Shown: one piece after another, positions 45,101 through 56,359 of the stretch | Layout: each line of letters begins with the position of its first letter | How positions within the stretch are numbered: position 1 is the first letter of the stretch | NCBI GenBank assembly: GCA_013433145.1 | Contig: CM024188.1 | Location: forward strand, 496,001 to 560,000 | Source of the DNA: Ascaris suum | Lineage: Eukaryota; Nematoda; Chromadorea; Rhabditida; Ascarididae | Length of the DNA: 64,000 bases | Direction: 5' to 3' | The notes under the pieces: model-generated | The model's input: only the letters and a program-made list of their open reading frames with translations | Told to the model about the DNA's origin: nothing | The model's database searches: none | Program-made: the position numbers and the translations under genes

Positions 45101-48100
45101 AGTTTGCAGAATTAGCATTGCGGAAGAGAGTGGGTGGCGATGAAATCAAGGTAAAAGAAAGGAAGTTTCTGACTGGCCGCTCAGATATGTCGTGCACAAA
45201 GGAAGTGCATGTGCGTGGGCGAAACTGCGGTAGAGTCTTTGACCTCAAAAAGTGCATGAAGATATCAAAAACTTGCCCATCTAAATAACGCACAAAGAAG
45301 GGCGTGCCATAAGTTATAAAAACTCTCAACGAGAATAGCTATAAGCGCACCCGAAAGGCTCGCCGACTAATAAAGTAATGCTTTTGTTGACGGCCCAACT
45401 GAGTGGTCGTTATAACTTCTGTAGAGCTGCTGTTGACAGTCGATTCATTCGAGCAAATCATTTGGGGTCTTTCGAAGCAAACTCACGACATCTTTCGACG
45501 AAGAATGTCATTTTCGGGCAAGCCTTTATTCCTTATTGTGTTTTCGCGGCGTCTTTTCCGACTAATAACGAGAACCCGGCTCAGCTATAACCTGCAATAT
45601 TAGATCCCTTCCCTTTCCCACCGCGGATGTGCACGGCGGGAGCAAAGTAAGGAGCAGTGTGCAGAAAATATGTCTTAAATGAAGTTTGCATGTGTTTGTG
45701 TTGTTAACAGCAGATAAGTTAGGAAAAAAGGGATGTGCTCGTACTCGCCACTTGTGCAACGTTCCTAAGGGGATAAGTGAGGATTGTGAAATGGTTTTCG
45801 GAAGCTAAGCCGAGACTTCGCCTGGTGCGGTTGTCGCGTAACTTTTGCTTCTGCTGATCGCACTGTGGCTTGGGATCAAAATCTGTAGGCAGATCGACAG
45901 ATGGTGCCTCTCACAGTGTGCTTGTAGCAAAAGCTAAGAGAATGAATTTGACTTGCGTAGACCACGAGTCCGAAAGCGTAGTCTTGCATCTTTTAGATGT
46001 CCATCTGTCTTAATTTACTGAAACTTAGATATAGAGGCACACATCTATGCAGCCAAGATAGAGTTATAATGCGTCTGACTGCACATGGCCGAGCGGGAAC
46101 GGGGGAACACCCGGTTTCATTTCTTAGAAGGTGATGAGGAGTGCATTCGTTAAGAGATGTCCTCGTGTGACGTTGAGAGATGTTAGGAATATTTTATAGC
46201 GGATGGAGTATCTTTAGTGCGAATTCCGTTCCTCGCACAAGCGATATGTCGGAGATATCTTATATGAGGGGTTGTTATTCCACATGTTAATCCACACTAT
46301 TTATTGAACAGAAACTTGCCAACTGGAAGCGCTGTCTCAACAGAGATTTGTTTTTGTGATTGAAAACACCCTGGACGAGGATCTCTTGTTCGAGGAATTC
46401 TGTTAGGAGTAGAACAGCAGATCTGATGCCATTGCAAGGAGAACGTGATTAGTCTCACTGTTGTGCGTGTTACCTTCGCTACAAATACACTTACAGCTTA
46501 ATATTTTCATTTCTTTCTGCGCTGAGTTTCTTTTGCTGTTCTATCCTACGTTCTGTTTCCGTCACTTGTGTTAACTCTAGGTACTTGATTTGCAGCGTAT
46601 ATCTTCATCACAGCCAAGTCCTCGGTTTTCGTCTTCCACTAATGCGACTCATAGCGGCTCTTCTACGGGTTCTTCAATGACCCCGTAGGTTGATAGTTTA
46701 TATCGATATTCTTATTGATTACCGTATTTTATCTTCTGCCTTGTTTTCGCTGTTGATTACGTAAAGTAGCCGGATGTCATCGGTGAACAACAAAGTGTAA
46801 ATAGGCAGTGTTACTTCAGCTTAATCACTAACAGAGTGTTTCTTCAGTAGTTACGTTAAAATACTGAGAGGATAATTTGCATTTCAGCAGAGGGATTTTC
46901 TGTGCACAGGAAACTGTTGTTTGTCCATTTTTTCGTTGTGGACAGCAATTTGCTATAGTTGAATATACTCAACTGAATATTTTTTGTACCTCAACGCGGC
47001 ATTCATAAATGTGAAAAGTTTAGAGAGAACTGCATAGGAAAGCGTAGAAAGTCACGATGCGCCGTGTTATTGAGGAGCTGGTGGGTGTACTGTGTGTGCC
47101 CCGTTTCCTGTATCCGCGTTTGCTGCGTACCTGATTTTTGCGCAGATGTTGTTTTTAACAAGGCAGTTTTAAGGGAACAATGCCACGAAGAGCAACTGCC
47201 CTCAACATCCAGAATCGTCCCTCCACGAACGGAGCGTCCTCGTCCTTGGTATGCGTTTCGGCATTAATTTACATTGTCTGCCGAATGATCCTTCTTTATT
47301 TCATGATGCAGGCAGTGCTTATTCAGTTCTTTTTGGGGTAGGATCAAAATGTGTAGTGGAAACATTGCGGCAAAACCGGCAAAATGCCGATAGTAGATTG
47401 TATTTGCAGTTAATCAAGTCTATTTCATTTATCCTGCCACCTTTGCCATCTGAAACTTGGGGGTTTTGTACCCATTAGACTCGCACACCTGCGCCCATAG
47501 ACTTCTTTTATAAGTGCACAATGTGCCTATCCACATTAGAACTCTGTGGTGCCTAGAGAATAAAGAAAATTCTGAAAGTGACGTGGAAAGCATGAAAAAC
47601 TGGGAAAGTCTTGCGGATGAGTTGGAGGAATTACAAACATTTTAATGGCAGTTACATACAGATGGAGTCTCTCTGACTTTCAGAGCCTTTCGCCACACGC
47701 CATTTTTGTGTCGAGTATTTGCGATTCAAAATTCTGGTTAAATTGACGACTCAGTTTTTAGAGAGCGCTGATTGAGAGGGTAAAGTTCGTGCCGTAAGAG
47801 TGCTAGGAATCCATCTCATTTTAGTGGCTTTGAGCAGTGCGCTTTCATGATATGACACTTTTATCCGATAGGACGCCAGGGGTGTCAGAAACTTAGCACT
47901 TTCGATGACTTTGCTTAAGAACTTAGTGAAATTTTATAATCCTGCTACCTTCTTATTATCTAAGTTGTGTCCTGCTTTTCGGAAAATCCCTTTGTTTATG
48001 GGCTGCATTCCTCCTCTGTCTCCATCTCAGCCATTTCAAATTTACCTGCAGTGTGCATTTTACAAAGGGCAGTGAAGTTTAGCAGTGGTGCATTTAAATA

Positions 48101-51100
48101 GTAAAACTCGCAGTCTTGTAGAAAAAGCTTATGGGAAGTGCGAAGTGCCACTTCGTTGTAGTCGACGCGTCTTAATTTGCAAAAAAAAATTCAAAGTCGT
48201 GAATTTTTAAAATAACTGGTGTAGCAACGTTAGTTTTAGCAACCTTACGATTTTTTAATATTTATATCCTAGCAGTCAGCAAAAGTAACCACAGAACTGG
48301 TGGTTAAACCTAATTAGTCTGCAGTCGGCCCCATCCATCGGACGATTCAACATTTCAGCTTAAATCGGGGAATTTGAGTTGTTCAGCCTCCATTTATGAG
48401 GTCCGGCTTTCTTGAGGTGGAGGGCACGGTGGTCAAATCTACAGGTGCCATAAAATTTGTATGGAGCTCCAGATAACAATGGCAGATAGTGCCTTGCGAT
48501 ACCTGGGTGTCCTGGATGCGAGGGAAATACTATAGTGCTCGTGTATTACAAACTAGGTGTTGGAGGGGAGGGAAAGGTGAGGTCGAGCAACCAAGACTGC
48601 CTGGTGTCCTAAAACCACACGAAACTGAAACGGTGAGTCGTGCGTACGGGACCGTATGGAAATCAAAGATTCTTGAACTGTCTTAAGTCGTAATTTCTAA
48701 TTTATCTGCGTGATTCGAAGACAAGAAGAAAACGCAGAACTGCGCAACCCTCCAGTCCGTTGTGATGCAGTTTATTATGTAAAGCAGTATTATGAGCTCT
48801 AGGTCTCCAGAAATTTTTAAATAAAAACGTGGCCTTGTTCTTGCGGGCGTGGGAGGGGGGAGGGGAAGAGAGGAAGGGGCAGTGTCTCAAGAATTATTGA
48901 AGTAGAGATTTGGAACCCGTTGAGGTTTTCACGAAAATAGTGACTGACGTCTTCGATATGCTGGATAGTGATCTGAAAATAATCTGGAACCGAGACATTT
49001 TCAGTCTGCTTGATGTTGACAGCTATATCCACATCGGCGGCATACTGAATATCTGAAGAACTTTGAAGCAGAAGCAAATGAACATTGAGAAAACGGTCAC
49101 CCTTTAAGTGAAAAAAAAAAAAATTGCGAACAGAAATTTACGGCGTGCATCATTAATGACCTGATTTGTCTCATCGGCATAATGCAAATTGTTTTGCTAA
49201 TTTGATGGTCGTTTTTTTGGGGTGTTGAATGTAAGCGGTCTCAGTAAATTGGTTGCTTCCTCAGCAACGGGCGTCCACTGCAAAGCAAACTTCAAATTCG
49301 TGGACAGGGCAGCAAGTGGAACTGCGTAGTGGTCAGTGCAAGAGAGACATTGAGCTGCTGCGTTTTTATTCCACTATAATGCAGTCGAAATTCAACAAAC
49401 TGGTCTCGCAACCGCATTCTGTTTGCTAATAAATAAATGACCACAGCATTCACCTAGCTGGTGAAAGGTTTTAAGTATCGATGTCTGGTATCGTCTCATT
49501 TCAAATGTCTATGTTAGATTTCGCGCATAGCCCCAGATGGAGTTCTCAAGTGCTGCACTACTTACCTGAGCAGAAAAAGATTTTCTATTCAGGTTTTTTT
49601 TTTTTCTTGTAAAAATCGCTGATATTTTGAAAATAGTTGTCCAACGTGGAAAGAGTTTCGCTGAGGATGTAATGATGGAGCCGTCTATAATTAAAGTGAT
49701 ATTGGAAATATTCTTATGCTTGTCCGATAACAGAGAACGCTTATTCGAAGAGTGCTATTATATCTTTGAAATGCATCACTTATTCTGCAGATTGTTACAG
49801 AGAGCTCTGTAAGCATCTATAAATGGATCACATATCGAAGCGTGGTGTTCTTATTTTGAGGTCTTTACTCGAGTTTATGCAGTAGCTGGTATGCTGTGCT
49901 GGCGTGTTGGAGGACAGTGATCGGTGTCGTGATATGTAGCGTCGTATTCCTATTTATATGACAGACTTACGAAGGAGGTTGTTACCGATGCGCAGAAATG
50001 CTAACTGACCGGAAATCCTCTCACAAATGGTCACTGCAGAGCATCTCCTGCATTCAGATCTCTTTACTAGCTTCCCCTTTCGTTATTCTACTCTTCGCTA
50101 ATCTCGAATTAGCAATAAATTTTGGTACCCTTTTTCCATTATTGCAGGGGTGACTTTCGTCTTCCTCCAACGATGTCGCTGGCAGCAATTGTGGCCGACG
50201 AGGCAGAGCGCGCTGGCAGTTCACGTGAAAACAATCCATCCGTGGAGGGCGAGCAAGTGAGGCCAAACAAGATTCTTGCGAGGCCGAGAGGCTGGCACAA
50301 AGTGGGTTTTTAGCAGTCCATGCTTTTGATTAGTTTTTTTGGACTTTTAATGGAAGAGATGTGAATTTCGGAGAATGGTTCAATGACGAAACTTTGCAAA
50401 GATCTCTGATATTGCTCTGAGAATCGTTTTTTTTTTTTGAGATGATTTCTGCTTTTTAAAGTTGGAGGAGCCCTTGAACGGAGTACTTGAAAAGTTAATG
50501 AATAGCTTTGAATAAAATATCTGTCGAGGAGCACTTGCCCGAAAGCATCCATGGTTCGATTGAATGGAGAGGGTTGGCTATTTGACGACGAAAAAAGTTT
50601 TAGTGCACGGAGTTTATGATTTCCAGGGAGTCGTTTTTTATTGTTTCGAACGTCGTAACGCGGACTGTAATGCTGCTTGAAAACCCAGGGCATAATGTTG
50701 TTTTGGAAACGAATTTGTGTTCGCAAGTTTCGAGGTAGGCAGTGAGCTGTCTATGTCTGTTGAACGTCGATTTCATATGAGGAAGTTTGCGAGTCAGAAC
50801 AGCGCGACGCGCCTCAGTGACTTAAGCTTAATCGTCATCGAAGTGTTTTTTCTTAGCAAAGTGCGTGAACGAATCACGTCAACATAAAATTTTGTTCCCT
50901 GTAAAGTACAGGTCATATATAAAAAGTTCGAGTCCTTAATGCACATATAACGCACACACGAAACGGTTGGAGTCTTCAGTACGTTATGCCATCAACAAGA
51001 AATTTCGGCGACATCATTTCGTCCAGTCAGGGAATCGCTTGGCTCAGGATAGCTTGACCGCCTGGTTTCTCATACAGGGATGGGCCGTATATGCTCGCAA

Positions 51101-54100
51101 ATGTTCGAACATCAGCGAGCCAGGGGCACGGAATGAAATGATATGAATTCCTAACCCGAAGAAAGCGAACTTGTGCTCTTAGAGTGGAGCACGTTTCGGC
51201 ACTTCCAACCGAAAGGTGACACAACTGTATTTTCTCAACGTTGTTGTCAACGCTTCATTATTGTTATATGTAAAGGAAAGATGTCCGACTAAGCCTGATG
51301 AAGAAGCAAGAGGTATGGAGGAGATTATGGCAGCGGAAGTTGCGAGTCAGAATGAAGCGAAGCGCCTCAATGACTCGAGATTAGAGGATATTGAAATGTA
51401 TGTTTTCTTAACACAACGTGTGAAGTAGTCTCTTTAAATATAACGTTTAGTTATCTGTGAAGTGCAAATCATGTGCACAAACTTCGGTTCCCTAATGCGC
51501 ATGTACCATAGGCACAAACGGTCGGAATCTACAGTACGTGATTACATAAGCAACAAGGCTTGACGACATTTCGTCCAGTCAGGGAACGGAATGAATTTAA
51601 TCATAAAAATATTGCCCTGATGAATGAAACGCGATCCGATAAAGTTGAAATAAAAAAAAAAGAGGTTAGAGTTCCACAGAAAACAGATGTTGCGCCTCCT
51701 CTTGAAAAGTGACATTAGTCCTTTCGAACCTCTGTGACCACGTGGTTCAAACAGGTTTAGCAAAGTCGTGAGAGCGATGAGTGGTGAACGTGTTTAGTCT
51801 AATCATGTGGGTGGAAATAACGTTGCTAAAATTAGACGAACATTCCTCAAATATTTTGACTTCCCTGCGGATGGTTATTTTCACGATGATTTTTCATAAT
51901 ATTTGAAACAGCCGTTATCGCTGTTATTCTATTTTCAGTAACGGTCGTTATTCTTTTATTAATATTATTATTACGAAAAATTATTGTCGTAACTATTATA
52001 AGTTATTTATTATCGTGAATTATTATTATCATTTAATATATTATCATATTACTATTATTACTATTATTATTATTATCGTTTATTATCTTATCACTTATTA
52101 TATTATCATATTATTATTATTATTATCCTTATCCTTATCATTATTATTACTATTAATTTAATTATTATTAATTTAATTTAATTATTATTAATTTAATTTA
52201 GTTTAATTACTATTAATTTAATGTAATTATTATTAATTTAATTTAACTATTAATTTAATTTAACTTAATTATTATAAATTTGATTTAATTTAATTATTAT
52301 TAATTTAATTTATAATTTATTTAAGTGTTATTAATTTAATCTAAGTTAATTTGATTATTATCAATTTAATTCAAATTAATTATTATTTATTTAAGTCAAT
52401 TTAATTTAACTATTATTAATTTAATTTAATTTGACTTAATTTATTATTAATTTAATTTACTTTAATTATTGCTTGTTTAATTCAATTATTATTAATTCAA
52501 TTTAATTCAGTTGTTATTAATTTAATTTAATCTAGTTTAATTGTTATTAGTTAATATAATTTAATTTAATTATTATTAATTTAGTTATTATTACTTTAGT
52601 TTAATTATTATTAATTTAGCTATTAATATTTTAATTTAATCATTATTAATTTGATTTAACTATTACTAATTTAATTTAATCTAATTATTATTAGCTTGGT
52701 TTAATTAAATTATTATTATTCTAATTTAATTCTTGTTATTTTAGTTTAATTAAGTCATTAATTTAATTTAATTTAATTATTATTAATTCTCGATTATTAA
52801 TGATTTAATTCAATTGTCATTAATTCAGTTATTACTAATTTAATTCAGTCATTATTAATTTGATTCAATTTAATTATTGTTATATTAATAATTTCATTTA
52901 ATATAATTGTTATTGCTTTAGTTTAATTTTTTTAATTTTATATAATTTAATTATTATTAATTTAAGTTAGTTTAATTCAATTGTGGTTAATGAAATTAAA
53001 TTTTTGTTGTTAATTTATTTTAATTTAATTATTACTAATTCAAATCAAATTAATTGTTATTAATTTAATTTAATTTAATTACTGTTAATTCAATTTAATT
53101 TACTAACGTTCAATTTAATCTAATTATTATTAAATTAGTTTAATTTAATTATTATTAATTCAATTTAATCGTTGTTAATTTAATTTATTATTGATTCAGT
53201 TATCATCAATTTAATTCAATCATTATTCATTTAATTTAATTTAATTATTATTAGTTTAATTTAATTCAGTTTAATTATTATTGATTAGATTTAATTTAAT
53301 TATTACTAATTTAATGTAATTTAATTATTATTAGTTTAATTTAGTTTAATTCAATTTTAATTCAGTTATTAGTTGTTTAATTTAATTTTATTGTTATTAA
53401 TTTAATTTGATTTAATTGTTGTCAATTAAATTATTATTAATTTGGATTAATTTAACTTAACTGCTATTAGTTTAATTTAGTTTAATTATTATTAATTTAG
53501 TTTAGTTCAGTTGTTATTAATTTAATTTGATCTGATTTAATTGTTTTTAGTTTAATTTAATTTAGTTATTATTAATTTAATTTGATTTAGTTTAATTATT
53601 AATCTAATTCGATTCTTATTATTTTAATTCGGTTCAATCATTATTCATTTAGTTTAGTTTAATCATTAATTTAATGTAGTTATTTTAGTTATTATTAATT
53701 TGATTTAATTTGGTTTAGTTATTATTAATTTAGTTTAATTTATTTTAATTATTTTTAATGTAATTCAATTTAATTATCTTTAATTCAGTTTAATTTAATT
53801 TTTATTGATTTACCTTACTTTAATTTAATTATTATTAATTTGATTTGATTTAATTATTTTTAATTTAATTATTTTTAATTTTATTTATTTATTAATGATT
53901 TTGTTTTATTATTGTTAATTATTACTGATTGTTATTACCGTTTAGTAATTAATGAGTTAGTAATTACTAATTGGTGATTAATTATTATCAACTGGTAGTT
54001 TTTTGTTGTGATGAAAACAATAAATAATAATAATAATTGCTATTATTATTAATAAAATAGCAGTAGTTATTATTGTTAGTTATTTTTATTAATACTGTTA

Positions 54101-54753
54101 GTTGCAGTTATCATTATTGTTATTAGTAATAGTTGTTGTTAATAATGAAGATAGTAATATTAATTATTATTAATTCTTATCATCGTTGATAATAATTATT
54201 TTTATTATTAATAATTGTTGTTTTTGATGATTATTTTTTTTAGTAGTTATTATTTTTAATATCCTTGTTATTGTTATTGATAATTACAGTAATTATTACT
54301 TTTACTGATAACAACTATTCGTGGTAATATTAATTGTTATTACTATTCATAATAATAATTGTTATTGTTTTTAATAGGATTTGTTGTTGTTTATTGTTAT
54401 TAGTATTAATGATTAGAATTATAATTAATGATAATAATAATTTTTGAAGTGATTAATAATGATTATTATTAGTGATTTTTGTTATTGTTGTTGTTGTTAA
54501 TAACTCTTATTATTAATTAATGGTAACAGTTACTATTTGCGTGCGCAGTTGTTGCTGCCGATTGAAGTTTAACGGTCGCAGTGTGACGTTGTGTGTCGTT
54601 GACCAAGCGATAATTTTTAGCGAGGAGCAGGCCATCGCGGAGTTAGCAGAGGTTTATGAAGCTGAAGCGGCGTCCGCCGGTACTTCGGTGACCATAAGCG
54701 TGGAACGTCAGCACGCGAATCCTAGCGACCCCTTATGGGCTGCTCGTCGTTAG
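20643..54753 (+). CDS. IBTK: IBTK-like BTB/ankyrin/RCC1 protein (CUL3 adaptor), about 31 exons
   Basis: Exons in order: 20643-20714, 21987-22038 (tentative), 23445-23508, 23755-23936, 24587-24767, 26743-26858, 28558-28604, 28705-28857, 29716-29983, 30682-30855, 33260-33439, 34027-34102, 34490-34695, about 35677-35806, 36524-36603, 37600-37768, 39027-39102, 39688-39884, 40046-40283, 41557-41720, 43224-43352, 43631-43692, 44054-44108, 46596-46684, about 47165-47249, 48557-48632, 49265-49325, 49637-49682, 50148-50256, 51276-51397, 54621-54753. The sum is about 1260 residues (human IBTK about 1350). Domain order is ankyrin repeats, RCC1 blades, BTB with BACK-like tail, Ser/Lys-rich linker and conserved C-terminus, as in IBTK. 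Vertebrate IBTK binds BTK and is a substrate adaptor for cullin-3 ligases. Nematodes such as C. elegans lack a Tec kinase, so the ligase role is the likely one. Many junctions are phase-consistent. One RCC1 exon has a frameshift (28784-28792), one RCC1 blade is unfound and BTB-1 is barely visible. The 5' end, possibly trans-spliced near 20631, is least certain. Confidence 0.88.
22286..22368. repeat. Inverted repeat, 14-bp perfect arms
   Basis: TTTCGGCAATCACG (22286-22299) and its exact reverse complement (22355-22368) are separated by 55 bp in an early IBTK intron, with partial similarity beyond the arms. It could be a MITE-like or fold-back element. Confidence 0.85.
23445..24767 (+). CDS. 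IBTK: IBTK ankyrin-repeat exons
   Basis: Exons 23445-23508, 23755-23936 and 24587-24767 join in phase (1, 0, 1). They encode [14 protein letters not shown], then [20 protein letters not shown] and [11 protein letters not shown], which fit successive ankyrin helices. This matches the two or three ankyrin repeats at the IBTK N-terminus that lead straight into the first RCC1 blade. The 24767 donor (G|GTTCGT) is chosen because it alone keeps the frame into 26743. Confidence 0.75.
26743..29983 (+). CDS. IBTK: IBTK RCC1-blade exons
   Basis: 26743-26858 reads [15 protein letters not shown]. 28558-28604 supplies a connecting strand. 28705-28857 reads [17 protein letters not shown], then after a frameshift [15 protein letters not shown]. 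29716-29983 includes [13 protein letters not shown]. All carry the RCC1 signature (vy.wG.N..gqLGhg...). Blade order matches IBTK. The blade corresponding to human CVYTFGLN...QLG is not seen, and 29716-29983 may contain an internal intron near 29829. The RCC1 propeller in IBTK is a protein-interaction platform. Confidence 0.8.
27099..27168. repeat. (TA)n microsatellite
   Basis: About 70 bp of TA followed by TATGCG/CATATACG variants, inside an IBTK intron between RCC1 exons. Confidence 0.97.
27360..27930. other. GC-richer intronic island and TTTATA repeat
   Basis: 27480-27770 is unusually GC- and CpG-rich for an intron (CTGCTGCTCGTCCTCCGC, CACCGCGCG) and then drops to a TTTATA-type repeat at 27878-27934. 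The contrast suggests an inserted element, but no coding frame or terminal repeat was identified. Confidence 0.35.
28530..28549. repeat. Poly(T) run before an acceptor
   Basis: Twenty T residues directly precede GATTGTAG and the small IBTK exon at 28558, acting as an exceptionally long polypyrimidine tract. It may also be the tail of an antisense retroposed insertion. Confidence 0.8.
28784..28792 (+). other. IBTK: Frameshift (one T missing) in IBTK RCC1 exon
   Basis: Upstream of here the RCC1 frame reads ...ADVVIPERF and then hits TAG at 28790-28792. Downstream homology ([17 protein letters not shown]) continues in the frame restored if the TTTT run at 28784-28787 had one more T. A 10-nt intron is not credible. 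Possible causes are a homopolymer assembly error, a polymorphism or gene decay. Because the rest of the gene looks intact, error or polymorphism is more likely. The downstream frame is also open backwards across the exon but loses all RCC1 residues. Confidence 0.7.
30682..30855 (+). CDS. IBTK: IBTK basic linker exon (tentative)
   Basis: An open frame starts after a TCGCAG acceptor. It contains [20 protein letters not shown] and ends KVMTNQ at a GTATCG donor. The Lys-rich composition and position fit the IBTK segment after the last RCC1 blade. The donor is uncertain, since reading could continue to about 30877. Confidence 0.45.
31890..32014 (-). mobile_element. Possible retropepsin-like remnant, antisense in IBTK intron
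   Basis: The minus-strand frame 31715-32014 contains [11 protein letters not shown], similar to the D-T/S-G active site of aspartic proteases in BEL/Pao-type polyproteins. No flanking RT, integrase or LTR is visible. A short motif like this can arise by chance. Confidence 0.2.
33260..34695 (+). CDS. IBTK: IBTK post-RCC1 exons
   Basis: 33260-33439, 34027-34102 and 34490-34695 join in phases 0, 0, 1. They encode [44 protein letters not shown] and [17 protein letters not shown]. They correspond in order to the human segment after the RCC1 domain that ends just before the first BTB domain. The 34490 acceptor is weak (ATCAAG) but is the only one that keeps phase. Confidence 0.7.
35677..35806 (+). 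CDS. IBTK: IBTK exon at BTB-1 position (divergent)
   Basis: After a CCTCAG acceptor the frame reads [12 protein letters not shown] and later [18 protein letters not shown]. The VAFAV strand sits where human BTB-1 starts (VTFQV). The rest of a BTB-1 fold is not visible, so this domain is either shortened or in exons I could not find. The 3' end is uncertain. Confidence 0.45.
36524..39884 (+). CDS. IBTK: IBTK BTB-2 and BACK-like exons
   Basis: 36524-36603, 37600-37768, 39027-39102 and 39688-39884 are all phase-compatible (2, 0, 1). They encode [20 protein letters not shown], then [50 protein letters not shown] and a Leu-rich helical stretch ending [18 protein letters not shown]. This is a complete BTB fold followed by BACK-like helices, the region expected to contact cullin-3. 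The usual BTB FPAHK turn is replaced by MEVFL. Confidence 0.8.
40046..49682 (+). CDS. IBTK: IBTK low-complexity middle exons
   Basis: Exons 40046-40283, 41557-41720, 43224-43352, 43631-43692, 44054-44108, 46596-46684, about 47165-47249, 48557-48632, 49265-49325 and 49637-49682. They encode Lys/Glu- and Ser-rich linkers ([51 protein letters not shown]), then NSWTGQQ and [12 protein letters not shown]. The last two match the human NAWASS...SKSFRDFLLEE segment. Phase agreement across most junctions supports the chain. Exons 40046-40283, 47165-47249 and 48557-48632 have alternative boundaries. Confidence 0.6.
44725..44741. repeat. Poly(C) run, 17 nt
   Basis: Homopolymer in an IBTK intron. Such runs are prone to length error in sequencing and replication. 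Confidence 0.95.
50148..54753 (+). CDS. IBTK: IBTK conserved C-terminal exons
   Basis: 50148-50256 reads [16 protein letters not shown]. 51276-51397 reads [20 protein letters not shown] and ends in phase 2. 54621-54753 completes Ile and reads [16 protein letters not shown], then VTISVERQ, and ends PLWAARR before TAG. Human IBTK ends with FASIVEEELQQEAAL, IQIEEHAIQDLLVFYEA, FVIVER and a final W-containing tail, so this is the diagnostic match. Both 50148 and 51276 exons resemble the same human SIVEEE segment, hinting at local exon duplication. Confidence 0.9.
50781..51035 (+). pseudogene. Decayed duplicate of IBTK exon 51276-51397 (3' half) plus intron
   Basis: Aligns over about 250 bp with 51335-51590, from GCGAGTCAGAA in the exon, through the donor, to CATTTCGTCCAGTCAGGGAA in the following intron. 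The donor GTATGT is lost and the coding part needs a 1-nt shift to read ASQN.A.RL.D, so it is not usable. The upstream copy also carries about 100 bp of extra sequence after CAGGGAA. Confidence 0.8.
51335..51590 (+). repeat. IBTK: Functional partner of the tandem duplication
   Basis: Second member of the duplicated block, covering the end of coding exon 51276-51397 and 190 bp of its downstream intron. It retains the GTATGT donor and joins in phase to the final exon at 54621, so this copy is the one in use. Confidence 0.8.
51900..54510. repeat. Degenerate TTAATTTAAT / ATT satellite in last IBTK intron
   Basis: About 2.6 kb of nearly pure A/T. 51950-52140 is mostly ATT triplets. 52140-53890 is a degenerate array of TTATTAATTTAATTTAAT-like units with sporadic C/G. 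53890-54510 returns to triplet-like ATT/GTT/AAT. It occupies most of the 3.2-kb final intron and ends about 110 bp before the last exon. The order of purity suggests an expanded microsatellite that has aged into higher-order units. Confidence 0.95.
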
Positions 54754-56350
54754 GTCGTTGGACGAAGGAGGGGCTGAGATGGGGGGTTGATATGTATCCA
54801 TGTCAGTGTTTTTTTTTGTTGATTGTTTGTTTCCGCTTGTTTCTCTTTCGCTTCCTGTGGATTCAGGTGTAGGAAGAGCACCAACGTTGTAGTTTATTAC
54901 GTGTGTAAAGCGTCGCGGATTCGCTCACATTCATTTATTGTCACTGGTATAATTGTCTCATACTGGCAGCCTCCTCTTGCTCTTTTCGTCGAAGGGGATT
55001 TTTATTGATGTCCCTTAAGCTGGGAAGGCCGCGCAAATACTCTCAAAATAGTGAGGAGGAGGGGGGAGGGAACGAGAAGGGGAGTGTTCTTGATGGAAAG
55101 TTGTGAAGGGGTCTGCTGCTGCAGAAATAGAGCGTGTGTTTTTTATGTAGAACGTATTGCAGGTTTTTATTTCTCGGGTTGTTTCTTGTTCCCTAAGAGT
55201 CTGTGTGTTGCGTTTATAACTTCTTGTTTACAGATTGCGAATGTTTTTTGATGTTTTTCGTTGGGACTCATGCAAAAGTATAGGTTGTGTTTTGTGCCCC
55301 GGAAATGCTCGCCTTAAGTAATGCTGGCCTCTGTGGATTTGCTGTTTCACTCAAGGGTTTATCTTTCCTTTAGTTGTTTCATTCTTCATGTGCCTTTTTT
55401 CATCTGTCTGTGAAGCATAAGTGGCCAATTTAAATAGGTACAACTCGAGGTGCTGGAGTGGGGTCTTCGAATGTTTGGTTTTATGTAAAGTGAGAAGGTA
55501 GCAGCGTTTTTAGATGTTAGCTGCAGTGCTTTTTACGTGTTGTGGTAGGCAAAGTGGCATTGGTGCGTTCTGCATTGTTTCTTTACAGCCTTAGCAGTTA
55601 ATAAAACTTACGTGATAGTCAGGTGTAAGTATTGAGTCCTGAGGAGGTTTTTTAGTTTTCGTGGGGTTTGTTAGATCTGCAGCGCAGGTAATGCTCACAG
55701 AACGGTTGATGATTCACATAACCGGCTGGGTGTTGCTGTGTATTTCTGACTTGCACTTACCAATAGTGTTTAATAAATAAAACGTTTTTGTTATTGAGAT
55801 TCTCTTCTTAGCAGCAGTGTTGGCTCTCGAGATTCCCCGTTTTCGGGGATATATCAACAAAAGTCGGACTTGTCTAGGATTCTGGGAGCTCCATGTTACA
55901 GAGGATGAGTGGGGCGGGCTCAAAAGCAAGACAGGTATTCAAAAAAGGTGCTAAATGAATCAGTGACATCCCGTAGGAACACTTACGTGATTACATATTC
56001 CAGCGCACTGGAACTGATCAGAGTTCGTTTTTTCCACTCCACTGTTTAGCAACGATGGCAAGGAGCGGACGATGGGGAAGAAGCTGGCAGGTAACCGTTA
56101 AAGCGGGCGAGGGGCGTTTCATACGTATGCTAGGTAAGGTCGGCCAGCCGTTTTTTAGATTTTAGGTGCAGATTTACAAATTGATCGAACCGAGCATATC
56201 GGTGTAAATTATTTTAAAACTTTCCGACAGTTGACTATAAGCCATATTAAAAGAGTTTTCACTAACTCGTTCTACAAAGGGGAGGTCGGCACACGAAATA
56301 GTACACACCATGGTAAAGACAAGCTATTGTCCAGTATACAGTCTAAGTAG
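54754..56350 (+). other. IBTK 3' flank; candidate poly(A) signals; no gene
   Basis: Sequence after the IBTK stop. AATAAA occurs at 55600-55605 and again twice in overlapping form at 55772-55781, giving candidate polyadenylation signals and a 3' UTR near 0.85-1.0 kb. ORFs here are short and Cys/Phe-rich from T-rich DNA; none is called. Confidence 0.45.
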
Positions 56351-56359
56351 ATTATTGTA

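Noticed and set aside
50310..50726. 138-codon minus-strand ORF
   Set aside because: Intronic, no family motif, strand opposite to the surrounding gene.
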